From Arthrobacter sp. APC 3897 (lineage in GTDB: Bacteria > Actinomycetota > Actinomycetes > Actinomycetales > Micrococcaceae): a DNA stretch of 64,000 bases. How positions within the stretch are numbered: position 1 is the first letter of the stretch; each line of letters starts with the position of its first letter. Positions 45,810 through 55,658 of this stretch are shown piece after piece. The notes under the pieces are model-generated. The model was not told where the DNA came from. It did not search any database and worked only from the letters and a program-made list of their open reading frames with translations. The stretch spans positions 42,832-106,831 of the forward strand of contig NZ_JASDDG010000010.1 of assembly GCF_030407495.1 (NCBI RefSeq), given 5' to 3'. Position numbers and translations under genes: made by a program.

Positions 45810-47348
45810 ATGACACACACGGCCTGGAAATTCTCCCTGTGGGCTGCAGTGTCCGGTGTTGTGGCCGCGGGCCTCGGCGTGGTTGCCGGGGAACTGGCGG
45901 CCGCGCTGCTGAGTCCCTCGCTCTCTCCCGTGAGCGCCGTGGGTTCAGTGGTGATTGACGCTATGCCCGGACCCGTGAAGGACTGGGCCATCGGCCTGTT
46001 CGGGACTGCCGACAAGGCCGCGTTCCTGGTGGCCATGTCCGCGGTTATCGCGCTGTGCGGTGCTGCCGCCGGTGTCCTGCAGCTGCGCCGCCCGCCGGCA
46101 GGCGCCGTCGTTGTTGGACTGCTGGGTGCGGCCGGTCTGGCTGCCGTGCTCACCCGGCCGCAGATGAGCGTGCTGTCCCTGCTGCCGCCGCTGCTGGCGG
46201 CCGTGGTGGGAATCCTGGTGCTGCGGGCGCTGACAGCCAGGCTCGGACGGTGGCGTGATGCGCTCCCCGAAGAATCCGGTACCCGGCGCCGCGATGTACT
46301 CATGACCCTCGGCGGCGGGGCAGCGGTGGGCGTGGTGGCGGGCGCTCTGGCCGGCGGCTCACGGGTGGGACAGGTGAACACGGCAGCCCTGCGCGACGGC
46401 GTGGTACTGCCCTCCGCCGTGACCCCGGCAGCGGCGGTCCCCGCCGGAGCGGACCTGGGGATCACCGGGCTGCACCCCGTGGTGACACCGGCTGCGGATT
46501 TCTACCGCATCGACACCGCGCTGAGTGTCCCGCTGGTCAATGCCGACGAATGGAAGCTTAAGGTCACGGGCCTGGTGGACCGTGAAGTGGAGATCAGTTT
46601 TGCCGAACTGCTGGCCAAACCCCTGCAGGAAAGCTTCGTTACGCTGGCCTGCGTCTCCAACGAGGTGGGCGGCAGCCTGATTGGCAACGCCAGGTGGCTG
46701 GGCTGGCCGGTCCGTAACCTGCTCGCTGCCGCCGGAGTCCAGGGCGGCGCGGACATGGTGCTGTCCACCAGCCGGGACGGCTGGACGGCTTCGACTCCGC
46801 TGGAAGCACTGACGGATAACCGCGACGCCCTGCTGGCGGTGGGCATGAACGGGGAACCGCTGCCGCTGGAACACGGCTTCCCGGTGAGGCTGGTGGTCCC
46901 CGGCCTCTACGGATACGTGTCTGCCACCAAATGGGTGACAGAACTCAAGGTCACCCGGTTCAGCGACGAAGTTGCCTATTGGACCCAGCGGGGCTGGACC
47001 GAACGCGGACCCGTCAAACTGTCTTCCCGCATCGACACTCCGTCCCGGGGTGCTTCCCTGGACGCCGGAAACACCACTGTGGCCGGCATGGCCTGGGCGC
47101 AGCACACCGGCATCCGCGGGGTCCAGGTGCGGGTCGACGACGGCCGCTGGCAGGACGCTGACCTGGCCAGGGCAATCTCCGCGGACACCTGGGTGCAGTG
47201 GTCCGCCGGCGTTGACCTGGGTCCGGGTGAACACACCATCACTGTCCGGGCCATTGACGCCAACGGCACCGAACAGGATGAAACACAGCGTCCGGTGGTA
47301 CCCGACGGTGCCACCGGACTGCATACAATTCGAGTGAACGCCAAGTAA
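45810..47348 (+). CDS. Molybdopterin-dependent oxidoreductase (sulfite oxidase family) with N-terminal membrane domain
   Basis: The first 170 residues contain four or five membrane helices (GVVAAGLGVVAGELAAALL; FLVAMSAVIALCGAAAGVL; AVVVGLLGAAGLAAVL; LLPPLLAAVVGILVLRAL), then RRRDVLMTLGGGAAVGVVAGALAG, and next the Moco domain with DFYRIDTALSVPLVNADEWKLKVTGLV. The molybdenum-ligand cysteine is in FVTLACVSNEVGG. A C-terminal Mo-co dimerisation domain follows (RGVQVRVDDGRWQDADL). The catalytic part is probably outside the membrane. The substrate is unknown; sulfite and methionine sulfoxide are examples in the family. Confidence 0.88.
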   Translation: MTHTAWKFSLWAAVSGVVAAGLGVVAGELAAALLSPSLSPVSAVGSVVIDAMPGPVKDWAIGLFGTADKAAFLVAMSAVIALCGAAAGVLQLRRPPAGAVVVGLLGAAGLAAVLTRPQMSVLSLLPPLLAAVVGILVLRALTARLGRWRDALPEESGTRRRDVLMTLGGGAAVGVVAGALAGGSRVGQVNTAALRDGVVLPSAVTPAAAVPAGADLGITGLHPVVTPAADFYRIDTALSVPLVNADEWKLKVTGLVDREVEISFAELLAKPLQESFVTLACVSNEVGGSLIGNARWLGWPVRNLLAAAGVQGGADMVLSTSRDGWTASTPLEALTDNRDALLAVGMNGEPLPLEHGFPVRLVVPGLYGYVSATKWVTELKVTRFSDEVAYWTQRGWTERGPVKLSSRIDTPSRGASLDAGNTTVAGMAWAQHTGIRGVQVRVDDGRWQDADLARAISADTWVQWSAGVDLGPGEHTITVRAIDANGTEQDETQRPVVPDGATGLHTIRVNAK

Positions 47349-47395
47349 CACCAGCTGTTCCCGTCCAGCTCATTCCGCCCGTCCCAAGGAGTCCG

Positions 47396-48745
47396 GTGTC
47401 TTCCACACCCACCAGCCCGCCAGCAGACGCGCCGGGTGCCCGGCCGGCCGGACCGGGCAGCCCGCGCAGTGTGGCCGAACACCAGGAGGCAGTGCTGAAC
47501 CTGCTCTCGGCCGGATTCCGCGAGCGCCCGCCTGGTCGGGAGGACACGGATCTCCTCGGTGCCCGGGGACGGATCCTGGCAGCTGACGTGGCTGCGCCCG
47601 GAAACCTGCCGCCCTTCGCGAACTCGCAGATGGACGGGTACGCGGTTTCCTCGGCTGATCTGGCCGGGGTGCCGGGGCGTGCTGAACTGGCGGTCGCGGC
47701 AGCCATTCCGGCAGGCTCCGAACCGGAAGCCCTTGCGCCGGGCACAGCCGCACCCATCATGACCGGCGCCATGCTCCCGTCCGGGGCGGACGCCGTCGTG
47801 CCCATTGAGCAGGCAGTACCGGATTCATTTCCACCGGCAGCACCGGCCCTGCGGGATCACACCACGCCCCTGGCGGCAGACCGGCCCACGGTAGCGCTCC
47901 CGGGCGGTGTTCCCGCCGGACAGTATGTGCGCGGCGCCGGCAGCGACATCCGCGCCGGGAGCCTGGCCCTGCCGGCCGGGACAATCCTCGGCCCCGGTCA
48001 GCTGGGCCTGCTGGCCGCGCTCGGCCTGGCGCGTGTGCCGGTGCGGATCCGGCCCCGGATCCTCCTGCTGACCACAGGGGATGAAGTGGTGGAACCGGGC
48101 CGGCCGCTGCAGCCGGGACAGATCCATGATGCCAATACCACCCTGCTGCGGGCACTGCTGGAGGAAGCCGGAACCACCGTGCTGCTAACCCGGGTACTGG
48201 CAGACTCGCCGGAGGAGTTCCGGACCGGGCTCCAGGCGGACCTCATCTCCCTGCAGCCTGATCTCGTGATCACCTCGGGCGGCATCAGCAAGGGAGCCTA
48301 TGAAGTGGTCAAGCAGGGGCTGGCAGACCAGGAGGTGCAGTTCCTGCCGGTGGCCATGCAGCCAGGCGGCCCGCAGGGGATCGGCAGGGTGTCCGGCATC
48401 CCGTTCCTGGCGTTTCCCGGCAACCCGGTCAGCTGTGTGGTGTCCTTTGAAATGTTCCTGCGCCCGGCGCTCGGTTCGGTGACCGGCCTGCCCCGCCCGC
48501 GCCCGGAACTGCCGGCGGTGCTGACCGGGGGCGTTCAGAGCCCTGCCGGCAAGCATCAGGTCCGGCGCGGCCGGTATCTGCCTCCCGCCGAACCCGGCGG
48601 GACAGGGCAGGTGGAACTGGTGGGCGGAGCCAGCTCCCATCTCGTCCATGCCCTGGCCTCATCCAACGCCCTGGTTCACCTGCCTGCGGGACATGAGTCC
48701 TTCCCCGCCGGCACCAAAGTGACAGTATGGCTGTTGGACCGTTAG
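47396..48745 (+). CDS. moeA: Molybdopterin molybdenumtransferase MoeA
   Basis: MoeA inserts molybdate into adenylylated molybdopterin. Conserved parts are [45 protein letters not shown] and, in the MPT-binding domain, [20 protein letters not shown] and [13 protein letters not shown], then [24 protein letters not shown] start with AAGGAG five bases upstream. Length 449 aa. Confidence 0.94.
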   Translation: MSSTPTSPPADAPGARPAGPGSPRSVAEHQEAVLNLLSAGFRERPPGREDTDLLGARGRILAADVAAPGNLPPFANSQMDGYAVSSADLAGVPGRAELAVAAAIPAGSEPEALAPGTAAPIMTGAMLPSGADAVVPIEQAVPDSFPPAAPALRDHTTPLAADRPTVALPGGVPAGQYVRGAGSDIRAGSLALPAGTILGPGQLGLLAALGLARVPVRIRPRILLLTTGDEVVEPGRPLQPGQIHDANTTLLRALLEEAGTTVLLTRVLADSPEEFRTGLQADLISLQPDLVITSGGISKGAYEVVKQGLADQEVQFLPVAMQPGGPQGIGRVSGIPFLAFPGNPVSCVVSFEMFLRPALGSVTGLPRPRPELPAVLTGGVQSPAGKHQVRRGRYLPPAEPGGTGQVELVGGASSHLVHALASSNALVHLPAGHESFPAGTKVTVWLLDR

Positions 48746-48834
48746 CCCGAACCCGGGTTCCGGCCGCACCAAGAGTCCAAGACCAGCATCAAGACCAGCG
48801 GTGGAGCCAGCTCCACCCACGAAGGGAACTACTC

Positions 48835-49323
48835 ATGGCCGGCAGCGACGAGCAGCAGCTCGGGCTCACCCATGTCCGTGAAGACGGCTCCGCCCACATG
48901 GTGGATGTCTCCGCCAAGTCCGAAACCACGCGCGAGGCCACGGCGCAGGCCCGGCTGCGCACCACCGCCGACGTGGTGCAGCTGGTGTCCGCGGGCGGAC
49001 TGCCCAAGGGGGACGCCCTGGCCGTGTCCCGAGTCGCGGGAATCATGGGGGCCAAACAAACGTCCACCCTGATTCCGCTGTGCCATCCGCTGCCGCTCAC
49101 CAAGGTGACGGTGGACTTCGAAACCGGGGAGGCCGACGTCGTCATCCGTGCCACAGCGAAGACCAGGGCCGTCACCGGCGTGGAAATGGAAGCCCTGACC
49201 GCCGCTACGGTGGCGGCCCTTACCCTCTACGACATGATCAAAGCGGTGGACAAGCATGCCTCCATCAGCGATATCCAGGTGCTCGCCAAATCCGGCGGCG
49301 AGAGCGGAGACTGGAGCCTGTGA
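48835..49323 (+). CDS. moaC: Cyclic pyranopterin monophosphate synthase MoaC
   Basis: MoaC completes cPMP formation after MoaA. The family pattern [27 protein letters not shown] and the active-site regions [21 protein letters not shown] and [27 protein letters not shown] are intact. AAGGGA precedes the ATG. The stop overlaps the mog start as GTGA. Length 162 aa. Confidence 0.95.
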   Translation: MAGSDEQQLGLTHVREDGSAHMVDVSAKSETTREATAQARLRTTADVVQLVSAGGLPKGDALAVSRVAGIMGAKQTSTLIPLCHPLPLTKVTVDFETGEADVVIRATAKTRAVTGVEMEALTAATVAALTLYDMIKAVDKHASISDIQVLAKSGGESGDWSL

Positions 49324-49838
49324 GCGCCCTGCCTGACGTCCCGCAGCCCCCGCACCAGCAGCCGCGCCGCACGGCGGCCGTTCTCATTGCTTCCACCCGG
49401 GCCGCCCGCGGCATTTACGAGGATGAATGCGGTCCCCTGGCAGCGGACTGGCTCTATGCGCTCGGGTACGACGTTGTCCTCGCCGAGGTGGTGCCCGACG
49501 GCGACGAGGTGGGGGAGGCGCTGCGCCGGATGCTTGCGCTGGAACCGGCCGTGATCCTCACCAGCGGCGGCACCGGTCTGAGCCCCGATGACCGCACCCC
49601 CGAACAAACACTCCCGCTGCTGGACCGGGAAGTCCCCGGGATCATGGAAGCGCTGCGGGCGGACGGGCGCACCAAGACCCCCATGGCCGCCATCAGCCGC
49701 GGCCACGCCGGAACCGCCGGACGGACCTTCATCGTGAACCTGCCCGGCTCGCCCGGGGCCGTCGCGGACGGCCTGGCGGTGCTGGAACCGGTCATCGGAC
49801 ATATCTGCGGACAGTTGGAAGGACATCATGAGCACTGA
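49320..49838 (+). CDS. mog: Molybdopterin adenylyltransferase (MogA/MoaB)
   Basis: This enzyme activates molybdopterin with AMP before MoeA acts. The signature [33 protein letters not shown] and the closing [22 protein letters not shown] are typical. The N-terminus is [28 protein letters not shown] start overlapping the moaC stop; the last 11 bases overlap moaE. Length 172 aa. Confidence 0.92.
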   Translation: MSALPDVPQPPHQQPRRTAAVLIASTRAARGIYEDECGPLAADWLYALGYDVVLAEVVPDGDEVGEALRRMLALEPAVILTSGGTGLSPDDRTPEQTLPLLDREVPGIMEALRADGRTKTPMAAISRGHAGTAGRTFIVNLPGSPGAVADGLAVLEPVIGHICGQLEGHHEH

Positions 49839-50292
49839 CACAACAGGCGGCAACGGGTCGGAAACCGCCTCGGAAGTCATTAACGCCACCGTCTCCGACC
49901 TGCCCCTTAACGCAGAGCATGCGAACAGCGCCGCCTGGTCGCCGGCCTGCGGCGCCGTGGTGGGGTTCAGCGGAATTGTCCGCGACCACGACGGCGGAAG
50001 GGACGTTGCCAGCCTGTCCTACAGTGCGCATCCCAGCGCTGAAGAGGTGATTGCCGCAGTGGCGGCTGACATTGCGGCTAAATATGACGGCGTTCGGGTT
50101 TGGGTGGGACACCGGACCGGTCCGCTGCAGATTGGCGACGCAGCCCTGGTGGCGGCCGTCGCCGCCGCGCACCGCGGCGTGGCCTTCAGCGCATGCTCCG
50201 AACTGGTGGACACCGTCAAGGAGCGGGTGCCCATCTGGAAGGAACAGGGATTCCAGGACGGAACCACCGAATGGGTGGGCGTCAGCGGCTGA
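49828..50292 (+). CDS. moaE: Molybdopterin synthase large subunit MoaE
   Basis: MoaE accepts sulfur from MoaD to build the dithiolene. Landmarks are GAVVGFSGIVRDHDGGRDV, VWVGHRTGPLQIGDAALVAAVAAAHR and ELVDTVKERVPIWKEQGF with the conserved lysines. The first 35 residues are a loose extension. GGAAGGA precedes the ATG. Confidence 0.93.
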   Translation: MSTDTTGGNGSETASEVINATVSDLPLNAEHANSAAWSPACGAVVGFSGIVRDHDGGRDVASLSYSAHPSAEEVIAAVAADIAAKYDGVRVWVGHRTGPLQIGDAALVAAVAAAHRGVAFSACSELVDTVKERVPIWKEQGFQDGTTEWVGVSG

Positions 50293-50326
50293 CCCGGCCC
50301 TGTCACCGGGGCTCCGCTGTGACCGG

Positions 50327-51106
<780 letters not shown>

Positions 51107-51140
51107 ACGCCGCACCATACCCTGATCGCTAAGGAACACG

Positions 51141-51602
51141 TTGTCTTTCTTCTCCGGGCTTTTCACGAACAAAGCCAAGATCGGCGTTGCGCTGGTCACT
51201 CTCCTTCTGGTGTTCTACATGGTGGTCGCCTTTCAGCGCGGCTGGACGCTGCTGACCGCTGACGAGCTCAGCGCCAAGGCACTCGGCGCAGCGTACTTGG
51301 TGCTCCCGATCGTGGGGGCCTGGGCGCTGATCCGCGAACTGCAGTTTGGTGCCAAGACCGAAAAAATGGCGCACGTACTCGCTGACGAGGGCGGGCTGCC
51401 GGTGGACAACCTCCCGCGTACGCCCGGCGGCCGGATCATCCGGGAGGCGGCCGATGCGGAATTCCCGAAGTACCAGGCCGAGGTTGAGGCTGAACCGGGG
51501 TCCTGGCGTGCCTGGTTCCGTCTTTCCTGCGCCTACGACGCCGCCGGGGACCGGAAGCGCGCGCGCAGTGCCATGCGCCGCGCCGGGAGCCTCTACAGGT
51601 AA
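51141..51602 (+). CDS. Two-helix membrane protein with a TPR-like tail, unknown function
   Basis: Two membrane helices (IGVALVTLLLVFYMVVAFQRG and LGAAYLVLPIVGAWALI) are followed by a soluble part of about 90 residues. The end, EPGSWRAWFRLSCAYDAAGDRKRARSAMRRAGSLY, looks like one tetratricopeptide-type helix pair. TTG start with AAGGAA four bases upstream. It probably belongs to the dapB transcript; similar genes follow dapB in related genomes, as far as I recall. Confidence 0.75.
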   Translation: MSFFSGLFTNKAKIGVALVTLLLVFYMVVAFQRGWTLLTADELSAKALGAAYLVLPIVGAWALIRELQFGAKTEKMAHVLADEGGLPVDNLPRTPGGRIIREAADAEFPKYQAEVEAEPGSWRAWFRLSCAYDAAGDRKRARSAMRRAGSLYR

Positions 51603-51642
51603 ACCTGCCCCGGTCCCGTCCCGTGCGGGAGGGACGATGGAG

Positions 51643-52809
51643 CTATTTGCCGGTCCGTGAGCTCTGCCGGACCAGCTGCGAGGCGCCGTGGGTCACCATT
51701 TCCAACGGTCCGCGGGAACCAAGCCTGGCAAAGCCGATGCCGATGCCGGCAGCCGCGGCTGCTGAAAGCCAAAACAGCAGCACCGGGTCCGGCGGCGCCG
51801 CTGAGGCATCCGTGACGGACATGACCCACACATGAAGGCTGTACAGGGTCAGGGTCATGGCCCCGGCGGCGGACAGCGGGAGCAGCAGGTTGGGGCGGGC
51901 ACGTGTCAGCAGCAGGCACACACCCACGACGGCGGCCGAGGTTCCGGCGGTGTGCAGCAGATCCAGCGGCGTTCCCGAGTGGGGGCCGCTAACTGCGAGC
52001 CACCACCAGGATCCGGTCTGTTCCACACCCGCCAGGTTGACCTCCATCATCTGCGCCAGGGGCCAAATGCGTCCGGAATTGGTCTCCAGGACGGCGTCCA
52101 GTCCGCCCTGCTCCAGCAGAAGGTAATAACTGAGGAACTTTGCTCCCGCCGCGGCAACAATCCCGCCCGCGACCAGACCCACCTGGACCGCCAGGTCCGC
52201 CAGCTTCAGCCGGCCAATCAGCAGCCCAACCAGCAGGTAGCTTAACCACTGGAACACCGGATAAAAGCCGGTAAAAAACACATCCGCGGCCAGTGTGGCC
52301 GGCTGCAGAAACGCCTCCCACGTAATGTTGCTGCCCAGCGTTGCCGGAGATACAGAGGCGTAGAGCCACGGCCGGACCAGATAGGCCACGGCGGGGGAGA
52401 GCAGCAGCCAGCCGCCGGCCCACAGGGCCAGCTTCGAGGCGCGCAGGCCCACGAACGGCAGGGCCAGCAGGAACAGGATGCCGTAATGGAACAGGATGAC
52501 GGCGATGGTGGTGTCCAGGCCCCCTAGGGCCAATCCGATCAGGGCAATGATCAGGGCACGCACGGCGATGCCGCGGCGGTCCGATGACAGCGCCCGGCCG
52601 GAGCGGGGCTGGCTGCCTCCGGTGAGCAGTGCAAGGCCAATCCCGGCCACTACCGCAAACAAGGCCGAGGAACGGCCGGAAAACACCAGTCCGGTCCAGC
52701 TCGGCTCACCCGTCTGCTCGTTGTACAGGGAAAAGATGTGGGTCGCCATCATGCCCAGAAGCGCAACGCCCCGGGCCGCGTCGATACCCGTAAGCCGCCG
52801 TCCGATCAT
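51643..52809 (-). CDS. Multi-pass membrane protein of the DUF418/DUF1624 (acyltransferase-like) group
   Basis: The start RRLTGIDAARGVALLGMMATHIF carries the D-x-x-R-G pattern of DUF1624-type acyltransferase-like proteins. About ten hydrophobic helices follow, with FSGRSSALFAVVAGIGLALLTGG, FHYGILFLLALPFVGL and, near the end, MTLTLYSLHVWVMSV typical of DUF418. The acyl acceptor is unknown. The ATG is preceded by GACGAT at six bases on the minus strand. It stands divergent to dapA. Confidence 0.8.
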   Translation of the reverse strand: MIGRRLTGIDAARGVALLGMMATHIFSLYNEQTGEPSWTGLVFSGRSSALFAVVAGIGLALLTGGSQPRSGRALSSDRRGIAVRALIIALIGLALGGLDTTIAVILFHYGILFLLALPFVGLRASKLALWAGGWLLLSPAVAYLVRPWLYASVSPATLGSNITWEAFLQPATLAADVFFTGFYPVFQWLSYLLVGLLIGRLKLADLAVQVGLVAGGIVAAAGAKFLSYYLLLEQGGLDAVLETNSGRIWPLAQMMEVNLAGVEQTGSWWWLAVSGPHSGTPLDLLHTAGTSAAVVGVCLLLTRARPNLLLPLSAAGAMTLTLYSLHVWVMSVTDASAAPPDPVLLFWLSAAAAAGIGIGFARLGSRGPLEMVTHGASQLVRQSSRTGK

Positions 52810-52815
52810 GATCTG

Positions 52816-52821
52816 ATCGTC
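52816..52821 (-). promoter_or_regulatory. -10-like box of a possible leaderless promoter
   Basis: GACGAT on the minus strand, six bases before the ATG of the DUF418/DUF1624 gene. Confidence 0.35.
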
Positions 52822-52914
52822 TCACAGCGGCTCCCGACTTCCGGAGCGCCGCCGGTATGGCACCCCGGGTGCCGCGAACGGAGTGCGCATTGTCCCAAGG
52901 ATGCGTGCAACAGG

Positions 52915-52920
52915 TAACGT
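52915..52920 (+). promoter_or_regulatory. -10 box of a probable leaderless dapA promoter
   Basis: TAACGT lies seven bases before the dapA ATG. It also forms part of a small inverted repeat, GGTAA-CGTT-TTACC. Confidence 0.45.
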
Positions 52921-52927
52921 TTTACCC

Positions 52928-53860
52928 ATGGCTGACTCTGATATTCGTGCACTTCCGTTTGGAACCCTCGTCACCGCAATGGTGACCCCGTTCACCGAGG
53001 ACGGAGCCGTGGACTTTGATGCCGCGGCCCGCCTTGCCAACAAGCTGGTGGAAGACGGCTGTGACGGGCTGGTGGTGTCCGGAACCACGGGCGAGACGTC
53101 CACCCTGGAGGACAGCGAAAAGGAAGACCTCTTCCGGGTCGTCGCCGAAACCGTGGGCGGCCGGGCGAAAGTTATTGCCGGAACCGGGACCAACCACACG
53201 TCCCATTCCGTGGAAATGGCCCGCCGGGCGCTCCGGGCCGGGGCGGACGGCCAGCTTGTCGTGACGCCGTATTACAACAAGCCCACCCAGGCCGGCGTCG
53301 TCGCGCACTTCGAAGCCGTTGCTGCCGCCACCGACCTGCCGATCATGATCTATGACATCCCCGGCCGCGCCGGCATCGCGCTTTCCACGGACACCCTGGT
53401 CCGGCTCGCCAACATCCCCCCGGTCCTGGCGCTGAAGGATGCCAAGGCGGACTTCGCCGCCGTTACCCGCGTCCTGGCCAACACCACCCTTGACGTCTAC
53501 GCCGGCGACGACGGCCTGACCCTGCCGTGGATGGCCGCCGGAGCCGTGGGCGTGGTCAGCGTGAGCGCCCACGTCGCCACCGTCCAGTTCCGTGCCCTGG
53601 TTGATGCCGCTGCAGCGGGCGATTTCGCCACCGCCCGTCGCATCCACTTCGAGCTGGATCCCGTCATCCGCGCTGTCATGACCCACATTCCCGGCGCCGT
53701 GTCCGCCAAGCAGATCCTGAAGATGCAGGGAGTTATCCCCGACGCGACCGTCCGGCTGCCGCTCGTAGGCCCGGACGCCGTCGAAATGGAGACGATCCTG
53801 ACGGACCTGGCCGAAGCCGGCTGGGACTTCTCCCGTGCCCGCTCCGAGAGCAAGGCGTAA
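52928..53860 (+). CDS. dapA: 4-hydroxy-tetrahydrodipicolinate synthase
   Basis: DapA condenses pyruvate with aspartate semialdehyde. The TIM barrel shows GTLVTAMVTPFTEDGAVD, VSGTTGETSTL, TPYYNKPTQAGVVAHF, MIYDIPGRAG and the Schiff-base lysine in VLALKDAKAD. An upstream ATG at 52883 is in frame but the one used here has the -10 box at the right distance. RNase J follows seven bases after the stop. Length 310 aa. Confidence 0.95.
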   Translation: MADSDIRALPFGTLVTAMVTPFTEDGAVDFDAAARLANKLVEDGCDGLVVSGTTGETSTLEDSEKEDLFRVVAETVGGRAKVIAGTGTNHTSHSVEMARRALRAGADGQLVVTPYYNKPTQAGVVAHFEAVAAATDLPIMIYDIPGRAGIALSTDTLVRLANIPPVLALKDAKADFAAVTRVLANTTLDVYAGDDGLTLPWMAAGAVGVVSVSAHVATVQFRALVDAAAAGDFATARRIHFELDPVIRAVMTHIPGAVSAKQILKMQGVIPDATVRLPLVGPDAVEMETILTDLAEAGWDFSRARSESKA

Positions 53861-53866
53861 CGCATC

Positions 53867-55558
53867 ATGACCGAAACAGCGGAACCTGCCCTGAGAACCC
53901 CGCCGCCCCTGGCAGAGGACACCCTGCGGATTGTTCCGCTTGGCGGCCTCGGCGAGATCGGCCGCAATATGGCGGTCTTCGAGATCAACGGCAAACTGCT
54001 GATCGTGGACTGCGGGGTCCTCTTCCCGGAGGAGAACCAGCCGGGCGTGGACCTGATCCTGCCGGACTTCTCCTACATTGAGGACCGGCTGGATGACGTG
54101 GTGGGCGTGGTCCTCACCCACGGCCACGAGGACCACATCGGTGCCGTTCCGTACCTGCTGCGCCTGAAGCAGGACATTCCGCTCATCGGTTCCCAGCTGA
54201 CCCTGGCCCTGGTGGAGGCCAAGCTGCAGGAACACCGCATCAAACCGTTCAGCTTCACCGTTACCGAGGGGCAGGTGGAACAGTTCGGGCCGTTCGAGTG
54301 CGAATTCGTGGCCGTGAACCACTCCATTCCCGATGCCCTGGCCGTGTTCATCCGCACCGCCGGCGGCACGGTCCTGCACACCGGCGACTTCAAGATGGAC
54401 CAGCTGCCGCTGGACGGCAGGATCACCGACCTGCGTGCCTTCGCCCGGCTGGGGCAGGAAGGCGTGGATCTGTACATGGCGGACTCCACCAACGCCGATG
54501 TTCCGGGGTTCACGACGGCAGAGCGGGAAATCGGCCCGGTGCTGGAAGCGCTTTTCGGCAAGGTCAAGAAGCGCATCATCGTGGCGTCCTTCTCCTCGCA
54601 CATCCACCGCGTCCAGCAGGTCCTGGACGCTGCGGCGGTGCACGGCCGCAGAGTCTGTTTCGTGGGCCGGTCCATGGTGCGCAACATGGCCATTGCCGAG
54701 AAGCTCGGGTACCTGAACGTTCCCGAGGGGATCCTGGTGGATCTCAAGAACGTGGATGAAATACCGGATGACCGGCTGGTGCTGATGTCCACCGGGTCGC
54801 AGGGCGAGCCCATGGCGGCCCTGTCCCGCATGGCCAACGGCGACCACCGGATCCGGGTGGGCCGCGGAGACACCGTCATCCTCGCGTCGTCGCTGATCCC
54901 GGGCAATGAAAACGCCGTCTTCCGGGTGATCAACGGTCTGATGAAGCTGGGCGCGGACGTGGTGCACAAAGGCAACGCCAAGATCCACGTCTCCGGACAC
55001 GCCTCGGCCGGCGAGCTGCTGTACACCTACAACATCCTCAAGCCGAAAAACGCCATGCCGGTGCACGGTGAGACCCGGCACCTGATTGCCAACGGCAAAC
55101 TGGCCGAGGCCACGGGCGTGGCCGCTGAAAACGTCATCCTGGCCGACGACGGCACGGTAGTGGACCTGCGCGACGGCAAAGCGAGGATTGTGGGCGCGGT
55201 GGAGTGCGGCTTTGTCTACGTGGACGGCTCCAGCGTCGGCGAGATCACCGACACCGACATCAAGGACCGTGTCATCCTCGGCGAGGAAGGCTTCATTTCG
55301 GTCATCACCGTGGTCAACCGCAGCACCGGCACCATTGTCTCCGGCCCGGAGATCCATGCCCGGGGCTTCGCGGAGGACGATGCGGTGTTCGACGAAATCA
55401 GGCCCAAGATCAGCGCCGCCCTGGAAGAAGCCGTCACTTCCAACAAGGACCACACCACCTACCAGCTCCAGCAGGTGGTCCGCCGCGTGGTGGGCACCTG
55501 GGTCAACCGGCGCCTGCGCCGGCGCCCGATGATTGTTCCGGTGGTCCTGGAAGCCTAA
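53867..55558 (+). CDS. rnj: Ribonuclease J
   Basis: A metallo-beta-lactamase/beta-CASP nuclease with 5'-3' exo- and endonuclease activity on RNA. The zinc motif HGHEDH is at residues 85-90, followed by VNHSIPDA, HTGDFKMD and DSTNAD; the beta-CASP part has VASFSSHIHRVQQ and MSTGSQGEPMAAL; and HVSGHASAGEL and PVHGETRHL complete the metal site. A C-terminal domain with QLQQVVRRVVGTWVNRRLRRRPMI follows. Length 563 aa, as in actinobacterial RNase J. Confidence 0.95.
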   Translation: MTETAEPALRTPPPLAEDTLRIVPLGGLGEIGRNMAVFEINGKLLIVDCGVLFPEENQPGVDLILPDFSYIEDRLDDVVGVVLTHGHEDHIGAVPYLLRLKQDIPLIGSQLTLALVEAKLQEHRIKPFSFTVTEGQVEQFGPFECEFVAVNHSIPDALAVFIRTAGGTVLHTGDFKMDQLPLDGRITDLRAFARLGQEGVDLYMADSTNADVPGFTTAEREIGPVLEALFGKVKKRIIVASFSSHIHRVQQVLDAAAVHGRRVCFVGRSMVRNMAIAEKLGYLNVPEGILVDLKNVDEIPDDRLVLMSTGSQGEPMAALSRMANGDHRIRVGRGDTVILASSLIPGNENAVFRVINGLMKLGADVVHKGNAKIHVSGHASAGELLYTYNILKPKNAMPVHGETRHLIANGKLAEATGVAAENVILADDGTVVDLRDGKARIVGAVECGFVYVDGSSVGEITDTDIKDRVILGEEGFISVITVVNRSTGTIVSGPEIHARGFAEDDAVFDEIRPKISAALEEAVTSNKDHTTYQLQQVVRRVVGTWVNRRLRRRPMIVPVVLEA

Positions 55559-55645
55559 GCCGGAATCCTCCCGGGAGGCGGCCGGGATGAACTCCTACGG
55601 GGTCGGGCAGACGCCCAAATCCGCGGATTGCCCGCCCCCATCGGG

Positions 55646-55651
55646 TACGGT
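55646..55651 (+). promoter_or_regulatory. -10 box of a possible leaderless ftsK promoter
   Basis: TACGGT stands seven bases before the ftsK ATG. Confidence 0.35.
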
Positions 55652-55658
55652 GGAGCGT

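Noticed and set aside
52922..55453. 843-codon open frame on the minus strand over dapA and rnj
   Set aside because: Shadow of two intact conserved genes in a GC-rich genome; the translation is rich in His/Gly/Asp/Val without domain motifs, and it has no plausible start signal.
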